A stretch of DNA of 64,000 nucleotides from Protopterus annectens (taxonomy: Eukaryota; Chordata; Ceratodontiformes; Protopteridae): the NCBI RefSeq assembly GCF_019279795.1, contig NC_056748.1:701551095-701615094 (forward strand), written 5' to 3'. Shown here piece by piece: positions 21,454 through 31,703 of the stretch. Below the pieces are notes generated by a model. The model had not been told where the DNA came from. It did not search any database and worked only from the letters and a program-made list of their open reading frames with translations. A program made the translations under genes and the position numbers. The stretch's first letter is position 1, and every line of letters starts with the position of its first letter.

Positions 21454-21483
21454 GCCGCCCAGGATTAGGGTGCTTGGGACGCT

Positions 21484-21582
21484 ACCCACATGTAAGAACA
21501 AACGGCGAGATTCAACTTCACATAAGTTATGTTCTTACCATAACGTTCCATGTGAGTTGTTCATCTTGCCTTTGTTCTTACA
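21484..21582 (+). repeat. D3 ICR
   Basis: The first half (21484-21522) is complementary to the D3 5' ITR tip (…TCGCCGTTTGTTCTTACATG-like). The second half (21523-21582) is complementary to the 3' tip (…GAACGTTATGGTAAGTACAT). Divergence from the ITRs is greater than in D4, consistent with greater age. Confidence 0.85.
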
Positions 21583-21742
21583 CTCCCTCCCACATTCCCC
21601 CTCCATGTTCTGGAAGAACTGGTATGGCTGGTGGTCTGTTTGATCTTACTAGTATCCTCTTATCAGCCAGGTTATTTCTAACTAATTGTAAATAGTTACT
21701 TTGTTATATTGGGTTGCTTAGTTGTGTTTCTTGCTGGGTTCA

Positions 21743-21935
21743 GCAAACTAGATCTGGGGTTTGGCAGCAGAGCATCATGGGATAGGGACTGTGTCTCGAG
21801 CTTCTCGGATATCTAGAGCTTGGAAAGCGGCCAACTAATAGCCGATGGATCAGCTCCGAACCCACATGTAAGAAGAAAGGCGAGATGAACAACTCGCATG
21901 GAACGTTATGGTAAGTACATAACTTCTTTTTCATT
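21743..21935 (+). repeat. D3 3' ITR
   Basis: GCAAACTAGATCTGGGGTTT through GATGGATCAGCTCCGAACCC, then AAAGGCGAGATGAACAACTC and a tip ending TAAGTACATAACTTC plus a short T-rich stretch. It is inverted relative to 9956-10110. D2 YR coding resumes at TCTCCCTTTAAACCT. Confidence 0.88.
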
Positions 21936-22555
21936 CTCCCTTTAAACCTACAGCCAAATGTTGTCTTAAATTTTTGCCCTGGAAAAATAAGTTGTAATTA
22001 CATCTACTAGAAGAATTTCAGAAATTCAAGCATAATCTTCTAAGCCTCCATATATAATTTTTCATAAGGATAGAGAAGCGTTGCTTACCAGTGCTTCCTT
22101 CCTAAGATGTCAGAATCCAACATGAACCAGTCCGTTAATTTACCAGTATTCTTTCCAAACTTTACAAATAAATGGGAATATATGCTGCACTTACTGGATG
22201 TTCATAGACAGTTCTGTTTCTGCTTATACAGAACAAAAGAGAATGTATTTGTTTCCTTTATACATAATAAATTGGGCGGATCAGTTTCAAAGGTTACTCT
22301 AGCTAGATGGTTTACAGATGCATTTCATGTATCTGTAACAAACTGAATCTCCCCTTACCAAAGCCATTAAAGGCTCATTCAACCAGATCTATGGCAACTT
22401 CTGCTGTATTCCAGTCTATAGCTTCTATGGATGATGTATGTGCAGCTACAACTCTGTCAAATCCTCATACCTTTATCACTCATTACAAACTAGATCTGGT
22501 CTAGAGGGGAAGAGCAGCCTTTAGCTCAAACATATTCAGAAATATCCTTCCTTAG
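21936..22555 (+). pseudogene. D2 YR gene, C-terminal part (after D3)
   Basis: Resumes with SPFKPTAKCCLKFLPWK; the first-Arg block is decayed. Clear blocks are SNMNQSVNLPVFFPNF, LDVHRQFCFCLYRTK and SVSKVTLARWFTDAF, then after a shift AHSTRSMATSAVFQ (HxxR near 22377) and HTFITHYKLD (Tyr near 22484). It ends at about 22555 with FRNILP*. A stop after HYKLDLV and several frameshifts are present. Confidence 0.87.
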
Positions 22556-22589
22556 AGTCCACGCAGGAATTTAGGTAGCTGGGGACTGT

Positions 22590-22700
22590 GTCTCGTTAGT
22601 TGAATGAATGAAAACTGACATAATGAATGAAAACTGACATAAAATAGAGTTATGTACTTAGCATAATGTTCCCATCTGGGTTATCCATTTTCTTCTTTCT
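22590..22700 (+). repeat. D2 ICR, degenerate
   Basis: Second half AGTTATGTACTTAGCATAAT and GTTCCCATCTGGGTTATCC is the complement of a family-1 3' tip. The first half is disrupted by a duplicated AATGAATGAAAACTGACATA unit at about 22603-22642. Confidence 0.7.
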
Positions 22701-22830
22701 TCCTAAACACCCCGCCCACCATCCCTCACCATTTCTCATGACTGACGCTTGGAGGAATGAGACACTTTGACACCTCTGTCCTTTGTGTTCAGCTACAGTT
22801 ATGACACACCATTATAGTCTTCCTGTCAAG

Positions 22831-22915
22831 CTGCAAACAAGATGTTAGAACAAGATGTTAGGGGTGGTGCATTATGGGTAGCGGAGGAGCTCGAGAGTTT
22901 GGAGGGTACAAGCTA
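22831..22915 (+). repeat. D2 3' ITR, truncated
   Basis: CTGCAAACAAGATGTTAG (partly duplicated), GGTGCATTATGGGTAGCGG and AGGAGCTCGAGAG follow the inverted order of the D2 5' ITR. The distal ~100 bp, including the GGATCCGA palindrome and tip, is missing. Confidence 0.7.
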
Positions 22916-23860
22916 GTATAATGGCATAACGTCTCTTGCGAAGCAACGCGGCTTGTTGAGCATGTCGTCCCAGGCTGACTGGATCTCCTTTGAATGACAC
23001 CCGAAGCTTAGCCAATTGTTGACATTGATAATTTTTTCTTTATACTGAGGTATCATTCTTGATGAGGGCAGGATGCCACTCCAGGTCAGGGTCATACCAG
23101 CCTGGGCTACATGATCTGAGAGCTCTTACATGTCTCTTTTCATGTAGTTCAGGAAAGTACGTCTCTGGTCATTCACACCAACATGAATAATGACAGCGTC
23201 ATATTTGTACTTGTTCTGGAGTGACCTGAGTGCTTGTGTTGTGGCGGATTCTGGTTCCCGGCAGGCAGCTAACAGTGACCTTCTGCTTGTCCAGCCTAGT
23301 GAGTGGGATGTCAGTGTGCCTGACCTATAGAGTCACCTATTACTAGTGTGTTGGGTATGTTATTTTGCCTTAAGGGCTGTGATTGTACGGCACACTGATT
23401 TTGTGTTGTATGATTTGTGACTGGAGGTGCAGGTTGTTTGGGTGTCTGCTTTGGAGGTCTCTGATGCTTTTGCAGGTTTTTATTTAGTGCCTCCGAGTAT
23501 GTATTTGTGTGTTTTTTGCCAGTGCTGTTTTAAGTAGGTCTCTGTGCAGCTGGAGGTGTGGTGCAGGTGTTAAACTTCTCCTCCTTGACTGTCTGTTCCA
23601 GTCTTGGGTGGAGACAGCTTAGCTTCCAGTTTGGCTGCATAATTGCATCTGTCACACATGTTAGTGTTTTGTGGTAGGAGGAGAGGGTTGTCTGTGTACA
23701 TGAGGCAGTTGTAACATTGCCTCAGGATACCCAGATTCACCAGCTGGACTTAGTATACCTGAACTTGCCCTTTGGTCATGCCTGAATAGTAGGGTGAGCT
23801 GCTTAGTTGCTTGGTTAGTGAGGGGTGAATAAGGAGCCTTGCCCTGCTGGGCAGTCATTG
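22915..23860 (-). pseudogene. Non-LTR retrotransposon ORF1 remnant with GDSL/SGNH-esterase-like domain
   Basis: Minus-strand pieces, N to C. A Cys-bearing segment CDRCNYAAKLEAKL (about 23650) is followed by a GDSL block I (VIGDSI, about 23337-23326) and block III GVND within YDAVIIHVGVNDQRRTFLNY (about 23195-23140). A C-terminal part with WSGILPSSRMIPQYKEKI and CFARDV ends at about 22920. SGNH-type esterase domains are known in ORF1 proteins of CR1-like non-LTR elements, which is the basis for the call. Several frameshifts and stops. The ORF2 that should follow on the minus strand (left of 22915) is absent, so the element is truncated on its 3' side. Confidence 0.72.
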
Positions 23861-24599
23861 TCTGGGTATATTAGTGCTTGCTATTGGGTCTGAGCAAGTG
23901 CTGGGCTGTAGTCTGCTTTTTGAGTGCTTAGGGTGAGAGATTAGTTTCAAGGGAAAAACTGAAGAGGAGACTTGGTGGTTCTGGGAATAATTTAACTGTA
24001 GCTAACCGGCGCTGCCCAGTGCACAAAATCGTGCAAACACATTTTTTATAGTAGGGAAATGCAAGAGAGAAATTAGCCCAAAATAGCCAGTAAACTACTA
24101 ACTTCTGGGCTGGAACCACTCCTCCAGGGACAGATAGGTTGCTCAAAGCTCCCCTCTCTCACAGGTGAACAGAGAAGCTTTTTTTCTATCCAAGTACGGT
24201 ATGGGCAACTCAGAAACTAGTGTCACAGCCCTGAATTCAGCACTTGCCTGAAAATTGGACTATACTAGGAAGGGTGGGAAACAATGAATTTTTTTGTTTT
24301 TGTGAAAAGATGAGGCAAAAACAGTAAAAAAAAAATAAATTTGAACAGCTTTAAACGACTGCAAACTATTAGAAAAGGCTATCGCATTTTAGTGTGTAGC
24401 CTACAACAGTTAAAAAGTTTTTTTGTCTAAATAATTTGTTTAAAGTGCAGGCAGTTAAGTAAGTACAATATGTGAAAAAAACAAGCTTTTAAATCGCAAT
24501 AAACACTGGAAAATATGCATTTAGGCAGAACTGATACTTAATCACTCAAGTCTCTCTCCTAAGCTAGAAGGCTAGTATCAGTTTAAGGCTTTCTAGTGC
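23861..24599. other. Leader of the minus-strand LINE, with one diverged ~250-bp monomer
   Basis: No gene. At 24085-24280 a diverged copy of the tandem unit described next is visible (TTCTGGGCTGGAACCACTCC, then a GATAGGTT block). AT-rich DNA with short A runs fills 24281-24599. Confidence 0.5.
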
Positions 24600-25890
24600 T
24601 ACCTGGTAGGTTAGTTACAGGAAAGATGGGAAACCAGCGCAGATGTGGTCTTTTAAACCAGAAAATTGAAAGAGACTGACAAACTGTCCAAATGGTCAAA
24701 CTACAATTTCTGGGCCAAGAACCTCTCCTCTCGTGGTAGACAGGCTACCTAGCGCTTACCACTCCCATTGATAAGCTAGAAGGCTTTCCTCCAACACAGA
24801 AAGGCTTGTGAGGCTCAGAAGCTTACCAACAGTCCTGGATACAGCAACTCTGTATCTGGACTAGGCTAGTTACAGGAAAGGTGGAAAACAAGCGCAAGTG
24901 CAGCTTTTAAACCAGAACGTTGAAAGAGATGGGGAAAAAACTGCCCAAACTGCCAATAGCTACAATTTCTGGGCCAGGAACCACTCCTCTTGTGGTATGT
25001 AGGCTACCTAATGCTTACCATTCCCACTGATAAGCTAGAAGGCTTCCCTCCAACACAGAAAGGCTTGGGGGTCTCAGGAGCTTACAAAGAGTCCTGGATA
25101 CAGCAAATCTGTACCTGGATTAGACTAGTTACAGGAAAGGCAGGGAACAAGTACAAATGCAGGCTTTTAAGCCATCAAGTTGAAAGATGAAAACTGGCCA
25201 AATAAACTACATTTTCTGGGCCAAAACTCACTCTTCCCGTGGAGGATAAGGCTACCTAGTGCTTACCACTCCCACTGATAAGCTAGAAGGCTTCCCTCCA
25301 ACACAGAAAGGCTTGGGGGGGGGGGCTCAAACTTACTAACAATCCTGGATACAGCAACTCTGTAACAGGACTAGGCTAGTTATAGGAAAGGCGGGAAACT
25401 GGTGCAAATGCGGCTTTCAAACCAGAAGAAAGAGATGGAAAAAACAGCCAATAGCTACAGTTTCTGGGCCAGGGACCACTCCTCTTGTGGTTGGTAGGCT
25501 ACCTGATGCTTACCACTCCCACTGATAAGCTAGAAGGCTTCCCTCCATCATGGAAAAGCTTGGGGGGCTCTGAAGCGTACAAAGAGTCCTGGATACAGCA
25601 ATCTTTACCTGGACTAGACTAGTAACAGGAACGGCAGGAAACGAGCGTAAACACAGGCTTTTAAATCAGAAGGTTGAAGAAGATGGAAAAACTTCCCAAA
25701 CAGCCAATAAACTATCATTTCTGGGCCAGAAACCCACTCTTCCAGTGGTAGATAGGCTACCTAGTGCTTACTACTCCCACTGATAAGCTAGAAGGCTTCC
25801 CTCCAACACAGAAAGGCTTGTTGGGCTCAGAAGCTTACCAACAGTCCTGGATACAGCAAGTCTGTATCTGGACTTGACTAGTTACATTAA
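24600..25890. repeat. Tandem array of ~250-bp units
   Basis: At least five consecutive units. The anchor CTGGGCC begins at 24710, 24969, 25216, 25464 and 25721 (spacing 259, 247, 248, 257). Each unit contains GGCTACCTAGTGCTTACC, ACTGATAAGCTAGAAGGCTT, AACACAGAAAGGCTTG, GTCCTGGATACAGCAA and a TAGTTACAGGAAAGG-like block. Non-coding. Position directly upstream of a minus-strand ORF1 suggests promoter monomers of a LINE 5' UTR; an unrelated satellite is the alternative. Confidence 0.9.
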
Positions 25891-27165
25891 AGGCAGGAAA
25901 TAAGCTTAGAATTTTTTTTTCTTATACAGAAAAGCAGATAAAACAGCAGTAAATACAATTCAAATTGCAGTGCAGGCCAGCACACCAGTGTGTGTAGCAA
26001 CACTACGGCAAATGCAGTTCAAATAAATGCAATTAAATTAAATTACTAAAAAAACAAGTGCAGAAGACAGTAAATTAGAAGGCTACTAATGCGCAGTAAT
26101 AAGTGCAGAGTAAGAGCGACTGAACAGACAGCACGCAGAAGAGCAACCAAGACAGTTACAGTAAGAGCAGCTGAATAATATATAATTTATTTATTTTTGA
26201 GGGAGGGAACAGAGCAGGATTAAGAGGCTAGAGGGGTTGTCCTTCCCAAATGCTCTCTTTGTACACAGTAGGAGTGCATCAGAATATGATCTCACTGCAC
26301 TCAGTTGAGTGAGCAAATGAGATGGGCCCAGGAGGAGTATCCAAATACAAATCTACAAGAGGGGCGGGCAGTTTCAAAGCCACCAAAACAAGAACAGGGA
26401 GGGTGAGTGGGGAACTAACTGTAGAGAGACGGCCACAACTTCACTTGAGTTACTATTCAGTGAAAAACACAAATTAAATACAGTACTATATGAAAAAGAG
26501 CAGATAAGTGTACTTAAATTCACTTATACGTCCAGTTGATTTCAGGTGGATGTTAGCTGGCCAAAGCTCCGATTTTAAGCAGAGATGACTCAAAATGTAC
26601 CACTTGTGTAAGGCAGGACAGAATATCAGTGATTAGGTGAAACTACCCCCACTGCTATCAATGGCTATACAGAAATTCTAACAAGTACTCTAGAGAGACA
26701 GCCACAATTTCAGTTGAGTTAATACAGTACTATATGAAAAAGAGCAGAGAAAAGTTTATTTAAATTCACTTATACATTCAGTTATTTCAGGTAGATGTTA
26801 GCCAGCCAAAGCTCTGGTATTTTTGTATACTTTTTCCTAGGAGTAGGGTCAAAGAGCAACATTTCGTCTTTGTTACAGTAATCTTATAAGCATTAGACTC
26901 ATGATTTCTGCCTAGTACCAACTAACATGCAAATAGAGCGGGGGACTGATATTTGACACATCTATGGAGTTTGAACTTGCTTCATTTTTTTTTTCTTCTT
27001 TGGCCTTTCCAAGTTAGAAATCATTTTCTGGTTCCCCTTCACCTCCTTTGCCTTAGCATCCCCATGGAGAATAAAAAAAATTGAACGGAGAATAAAAAAA
27101 ATTGCACTCCCTGGAAGCACTCTTCACCCTAGAGAATGCAGACGTGCTCAGTCATATAAACATGG
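25891..27165. other. AT-rich non-coding DNA with a ~125-bp direct duplication
   Basis: No gene. A segment starting AGAGAGACGGCCACAA at 26423 and ending near AGCTGGCCAAAGCTCC (26570) recurs, shortened, at about 26694-26816 (TACAGTACTATATGAAAAAG in both). It could be the distal 5' end of the minus-strand LINE. Confidence 0.55.
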
Positions 27166-27328
27166 ATCTGGAGTAGGGACTTCATTTGTCAGCAACCTGT
27201 GGGTCTTGGATCCGATATCGGATCCGAGCCGGCAACTATTTATACAGCTATGGATCCGAGCTCCTAGCTCCTCCCTTCACCCATAATCCCCTGCCAACCC
27301 CAAATGACCTCAGATCTAGTTTGCCGCT
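27166..27328 (+). repeat. D5 5' ITR
   Basis: Tip ATCTGGAGTAGGGACTTCAT. Perfect palindrome GGATCCGATATCGGATCC at 27208-27225. GAGCCGGCAACTATTTATAC, GAGCTCCTAGCTCCTCCC and CAGATCTAGTTTGCCG follow. It is inverted at 32957-33134, where twelve bases of the palindrome are deleted. Confidence 0.94.
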
Positions 27329-27556
27329 CTTGAGTGTGTCAGCTGGATTTTGAGCTCCTGGCAATTTTTTGAGATAAGTGACTCTTTTTGTCTAATCAGC
27401 CTACTTTTCAGTAATTTAATCAGTGTGTGTGTGTGTTAGGTTTCCCATTAGTCAGTTAATTTTTTAATTTTTAGTGTTTACCCTCCCCTCGCTGGTCGTT
27501 AGTGTGCTTGCGTTTGGGGCCTAATGTGTTTGTGTAGCTTTTATTTAGATTTGGGT

Positions 27557-29826
27557 ATGTCAGAGGCCCCAAAGCCTATTTTTTCTAAATGCACAGAGTG
27601 TGGCCATAAGCTCTCTCCGGCAGATAGCCACACTCGGTGTGTTCGGTGCCTTGGGGTTGAACACCTGTCCTCGGGATGTACCATTTGTGCAGCGTTCAAC
27701 CCCAGGGCACTGAAGGAGCGGAGGTCAAAGCTGGTCCTGGCGGGACTTTTGCCCCCCGGATTCAGCTTCGGCCTCCGCTACTCCCGTGGCACCTCCTCAG
27801 CCTGTGGTGGTGGCCACTCCTGCCCCCCTTCCCCCGGCCGGGATTCAAACTCCCACTAAGGCGCCGGAGGATAGGGAGGCCAGGAGGGAGAAACGGAGGG
27901 AGAAGCACCACAAGCGGCGGGCCGAGGCCCCCGCTTCGGCCCCCCCCCAGCTAAGCGGGCTTCTCCCTCCACGGCTTCCAGGTGGTCTCCTCCTCGGCTC
28001 CTATCACCTTGCTTCTCCCCGGGACCCGAGGAGGAGGAGACCCGATCTCCATCGAGGTCATCGAGGCGGCATTCCAGGCCTGCCTCGGTGGCCTCGTCGA
28101 GATCCACCTACAGCCTGTCTGATGCAGACTTGGACCGGATGTTGAGAAGGTTCATCCAGGCCCCGCTGCAAGGTGGGAGTGCTTCTGCCCCCCCCCCCTT
28201 CGGAGGGGAGCTCTACACCCTTTTTTGCTCAGAAAGCTCCTTCTCCGACCCGCTTCCTGGGTTCGGAATGCTTGGAGCTGGGCAGCGTTGGAGCCGGGGG
28301 TGGGTCGGCACCGACAGTACTGGGTACTTTGGATCCGACCCTGCCCTTGAGTCTGTCTGTTCCATCGTCGGATCCGACCTCTCGGAGCCGTGGCCCGAGC
28401 TTCGAATCTGAGAGATTCAATGTGCCTTCGGCTCCATCCAGGTCGGAGCACACTGGTCCCTCGGATCCGACTGTCTCGGTGCCAGTTCCGATCCCTTCAT
28501 CGGATCCGAGTGGGAGTCTGCTGTCAGAGCCCAGGGAGAGCGACTCCCCCCTCGGCCTTCGATGTAGTGGAGAGTGCTCTGTCGAGAGCATACAGACCTC
28601 CGGCCCTTGTCTCAGCTCCACCCTGCACTCCCTCTCTGCTGGGTCAGGCTTCCATCACCCGGCCACAGGGACAGCCTGCTTCGATGTCCCAGGTTGTTCC
28701 TTTGGAACAGGACATTGCTGGTGAGAACTCCTCTGACAGCCCCCCCCCCCCCCCGAGGAAGTGCCTCGCAAGCATAAGTGTAAGAGGAGGCATGTGGACT
28801 CCCCAGAGTCCTTAACAGAGGACACGGACTTGGATGAAGGGGAAGGCTCCCAAAGGTCATCCCCTGAGGATGTCTCCTTTGGAGGCATCATGGAAATGCT
28901 CAGGATCAGGGGGGGGTGGTCTGCCCCCAAGGCTTCCTCCGACTAGTCTGCGTTTCTGGAGGCAATCGAAGCAGGCCCATCTACCTCTTGGGTGTCCCCT
29001 CCGGCCAACCCCCTGGTGGACCTTGTTACCACCAGGGCGTGGAAGGAGCCGGACACTGTGGAGCCAGTCCCTAAACGCCCGGATAGAATTTTGAGCCCCC
29101 CGCAGACCGGTCCCACTGGAGCCATGTTGATGGCGGCAGCCACTAAGAGGGAACTAGCTCAGGCGAGCCCCTCGGTCCATCCACCGAGCAAGGAGTCCCG
29201 CTTGATGGATCGCCTTGGGAAGCGGGTATTTAGTTCAGCGACCTTCTCAGTAAGGTCCCTGAACTACATGGCACATGTCATCAGGATGCAGCGGGATCTT
29301 ATTAAACAATACGCTGCTTGCTCCCCGGAGTCCATGTTGGCGGAGGACAAGCAGTTTTACTCCACTCGTATGGCCACTCTAAGATCTATTTCCAATACCT
29401 CTATGCGGCTGTTGTCTCATGCCACTGAGGGAGCCGCTAGAGCTAGCGGAGCGGGCCTAGTTATGAGACGCCAGGCCTGGCTCCGACATTGTGACTTCGC
29501 GGAGCCCTTTAAGGCGTCCTTTGTGAATGCCCCCTTTGATGGTTCTGACTTGTTTGGCAAGACCGTTTGCAAGACACTTGTCCAGAGTGAGAAGGACGGG
29601 AAGACGTTGTCTGCCGTCGGAGTCCGCTTCTCTGCACCCCAGAGGTCCTTCTCCAAGAACCAAAAGGGACAGAAGAAGATGTGGTTCCGGAAATCGCAAC
29701 ATTCTCAACCTGCTCCGGACAACCAATCCTTCTGTGGCAGAGGAGGACACGGAGGACGCCGCCCTAGCCCCGAGAAAGTTTGGGTCCAGAGAATCTTTCT
29801 CTGATCGGCCCATGCAACAGCCCTGA
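27557..29826 (+). pseudogene. gag: D5 gag, frameshifted at C-runs
   Basis: Start at 27557 (MSEAPKPIFSKCTECGHKL). Cys/His cluster CTEC…HTRCVRCLGVEHLSSGCTIC, then LKERRSKLVLAGLLPP. The central region carries three exact TCGGATCCGA words plus variants at about 28330-28510. Basic/acidic patch RKHKCKRRHVDS…DTDLDEGEGSQRSSPEDVSF at about 28770-28885. The C-terminal frame 28992-29804 is open for 270 codons and holds MAAATKRELAQ, FSVRSLNYMAHVIRMQRDL, ATEGAARASGAGLVMRRQAW and NAPFDGSDLFGKT. Frame breaks occur at the C-runs at about 27755, 27945, 28186 and 28740, plus a TAG at about 28946. Close paralogue of D4 gag. Confidence 0.88.
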
Positions 29827-31703
29827 AGGGTTGCCCGACTGCTCCACTCTGGAGGCAGTCGGGGGGGCGCTTCTCAAGGCATCTGGCGGCATGGGAGTCC
29901 ATCACGTCAGACCGCTGGGTGCTTTGGATTATGTCCAGAGGTTACAAAATCCCAATGCAACATGTCCCCAGACTCAGGAACCTCCCCGATGTACCACCCG
30001 GTCAGAGGGAGGCTGCAGCCGCAGAAATCCAGCAGCTGCTAGAAAAAAAGAGCCATTCAACCCGTCCCCCCAGACCAGCTCGGATTAGGGTTTTACTCCA
30101 GGTTCTTTCTGGTGCCAGAAAAGACGGGGGACTTGAGACCAGTTCTAAACCTTTCCCTCTTGAGCCTGTCTGTAACCAAGGAGAAATTCCGAATGGTCAC
30201 TCTTCAGTCCATTCTCCCCCTCTTGCGGGAGAACGACGATGTGCTCAATAGACCTCAAGGATGCGTACTACCACATTTTAATGGACAGACGATCCAGGAG
30301 GTTTCTCCGCTTCCGGCTGGGAGCCAGCCACTATCAGTTCAGGGTCCTTCCCTTTGGCCTCACCACAGCCCCAGGGTGTTCACCAAAGTTTTAGCAGTGA
30401 TAGCGGCCCACCTGAGACTCCAGGGAATGCACGTCTTCCCGTACCTGGACGACTGGCTCCTGACCACCCCAACAAGGCATCTACTCTGCTCAGCCAGAGA
30501 CTTTTTTTCTCCGCCTAGCCCCCCAGTTAGGCATCACGATCAATACAGACAAATCCTCCCTTGCTCCGACACAAGTGATAGTTCATAGGGGCCAGATTGG
30601 ATACGAGAAGTCTGGGAGCCTACCTCACTTCGGAACGACTACAGAATCTGAGACTTCATGTGCGGGCCATCCTCCAATCAGAAGCTCCACTGGCGGAATT
30701 GGTCCTGAGGCCACTGGGCTCCATGGCAGCGGCAATAATGCTTCTATGTGCTCGTCTAAATATGAGGGTACTACAGTGGACCCTCTAAGTACAATGGTCC
30801 TTTCAGCTTCCTCTCAATCACCCTATCTCTATCAGCAAGGCTTGCAGGAGGGCCCTGTTATGGTGGCTTCAGTCCCCAGACCTCCATACAGGCCGACCCT
30901 TCTGCGCTCCACCTCTTCTCGTCACGGTGACCACGGACGCTTCTCGCCTCGGGTGGGGGGGGCATTGCTCAGGCAGAACAGTCCAAGGCACGTGGAACGA
31001 CAGAGACCTCCCTGCATATCAATGTTCTGGAGATGAGGGCGGTGCTGTTAGCGTTGCAAGCACTTAAGAACCTTCTTCCCGTAGGAACTATTGCGATACA
31101 GACTGACATGTCAGTTGTCTGGTACATCAACAAACAGGGGGGAACCAGGTCTTATCCTCCCTGCCCAGAGGCCATGAGGGTGTGGGAATGTGTGGTCTCC
31201 ACCAACCGCTTTCTGATCGCAACGCACATTCCGGGACTGGCCAACATTCTGGCGGACAAACTCAGCCACACTATTCTTTCCCCTTACGAGTGGTCTCTCA
31301 ACTCCCGAGTAGCGAAGCGGACATTTGCAAAATGGGGGCAACCCTGCTGCGATCTCTTTGCCTCTCCCTCAAATACGAAATGCGGGCTCTGATTCCCCCA
31401 CCAGGGGAAGCCTCGAGAGACGCTCTAGTGCATGCTTGGCCGCCCTGTCTACTTTATGCCTATCCTCCTCTACCCCTGATGCTAAAGCTCTTACAGAAAG
31501 CCTCTCTGTTGGGGAGCAGAATAATCCTCATTGCCCCATTCTGGCCTCGGCAGACTTTGTTTCCTTACCTGTGGTCTCACTTGGTGAATCCTCCCTGGAT
31601 TCTGGATCCCAGCCCGGATCTAATATCCCATCCATCAGGCTTACCGACCCCGAATCTGGACAACCTGAAGCTGACAGCTTGGCTGCTCCAGTTCCACTCT
31701 TAA
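29827..31703 (+). pseudogene. pol: D5 pol: RT/RNase H, catalytic box intact
   Basis: Pre-RT segment SRGYKIPMQHVPRL, DVPPGQREAAAAEIQQLL (29990-30045). KTGDLRPVLNLS (30120), motif A decayed by a small deletion (about 30235), HYQFRVLPFGLTTAP (30330-30370) and YLDD at 30442-30453. RNase H has the G8 run at 30955-30962 in frame, INVLEMRAVLLALQAL (31020) and IAIQTDMSVVWYINKQGG (31090-31140). The C-terminal block WGQPCCDLFASPSNTKC has a ~15-bp gap at about 31385, then LIAPFWPRQTLFPYLWSHL. About six frame changes. Confidence 0.9.

Larger units (their letters stand above)
9956..21935 (+). mobile_element. D3: middle DIRS element, inserted in the YR gene of D2 and itself split by D4
   Basis: 5' ITR (9956-10110), gag (10394-12640), pol (12640-14500), YR (14500-15243, continued 21191-21453), ICR (21484-21582) and 3' ITR (21743-21935). 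Removing D4 leaves about 6.0 kb, the same length as D4 and D5. ITRs are of the GATGGATCAGCTCCGAACCC type, a subfamily distinct from D2 and D4. The exact left end is uncertain by a few bases, because the first ~20 nt predicted from the ICR are poorly conserved. Confidence 0.9.
5905..22915 (+). mobile_element. D2: outer, oldest DIRS element of a three-level nest
   Basis: 5' ITR at 5905-6058, decayed gag and pol (6291-9640), then a YR gene interrupted at about 9955 by D3 and resuming at 21936. Its ICR (22590-22700) and a partial 3' ITR (22831-22915) close the element. The YR frame before and after the insertion is collinear with the YR of D5 (…IANLI then SPFKP…), which proves the two halves are one gene. 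Without the 12 kb of inserted DNA the element would be about 5 kb. The distal tip of the 3' ITR is missing where the minus-strand LINE ORF1 begins. Confidence 0.88.

Noticed and set aside
24600-25890. CRISPR-like array
   Set aside because: Repeats are ~250 bp, adjacent and unspaced, in a eukaryotic context; this is a tandem minisatellite or LINE monomer array.
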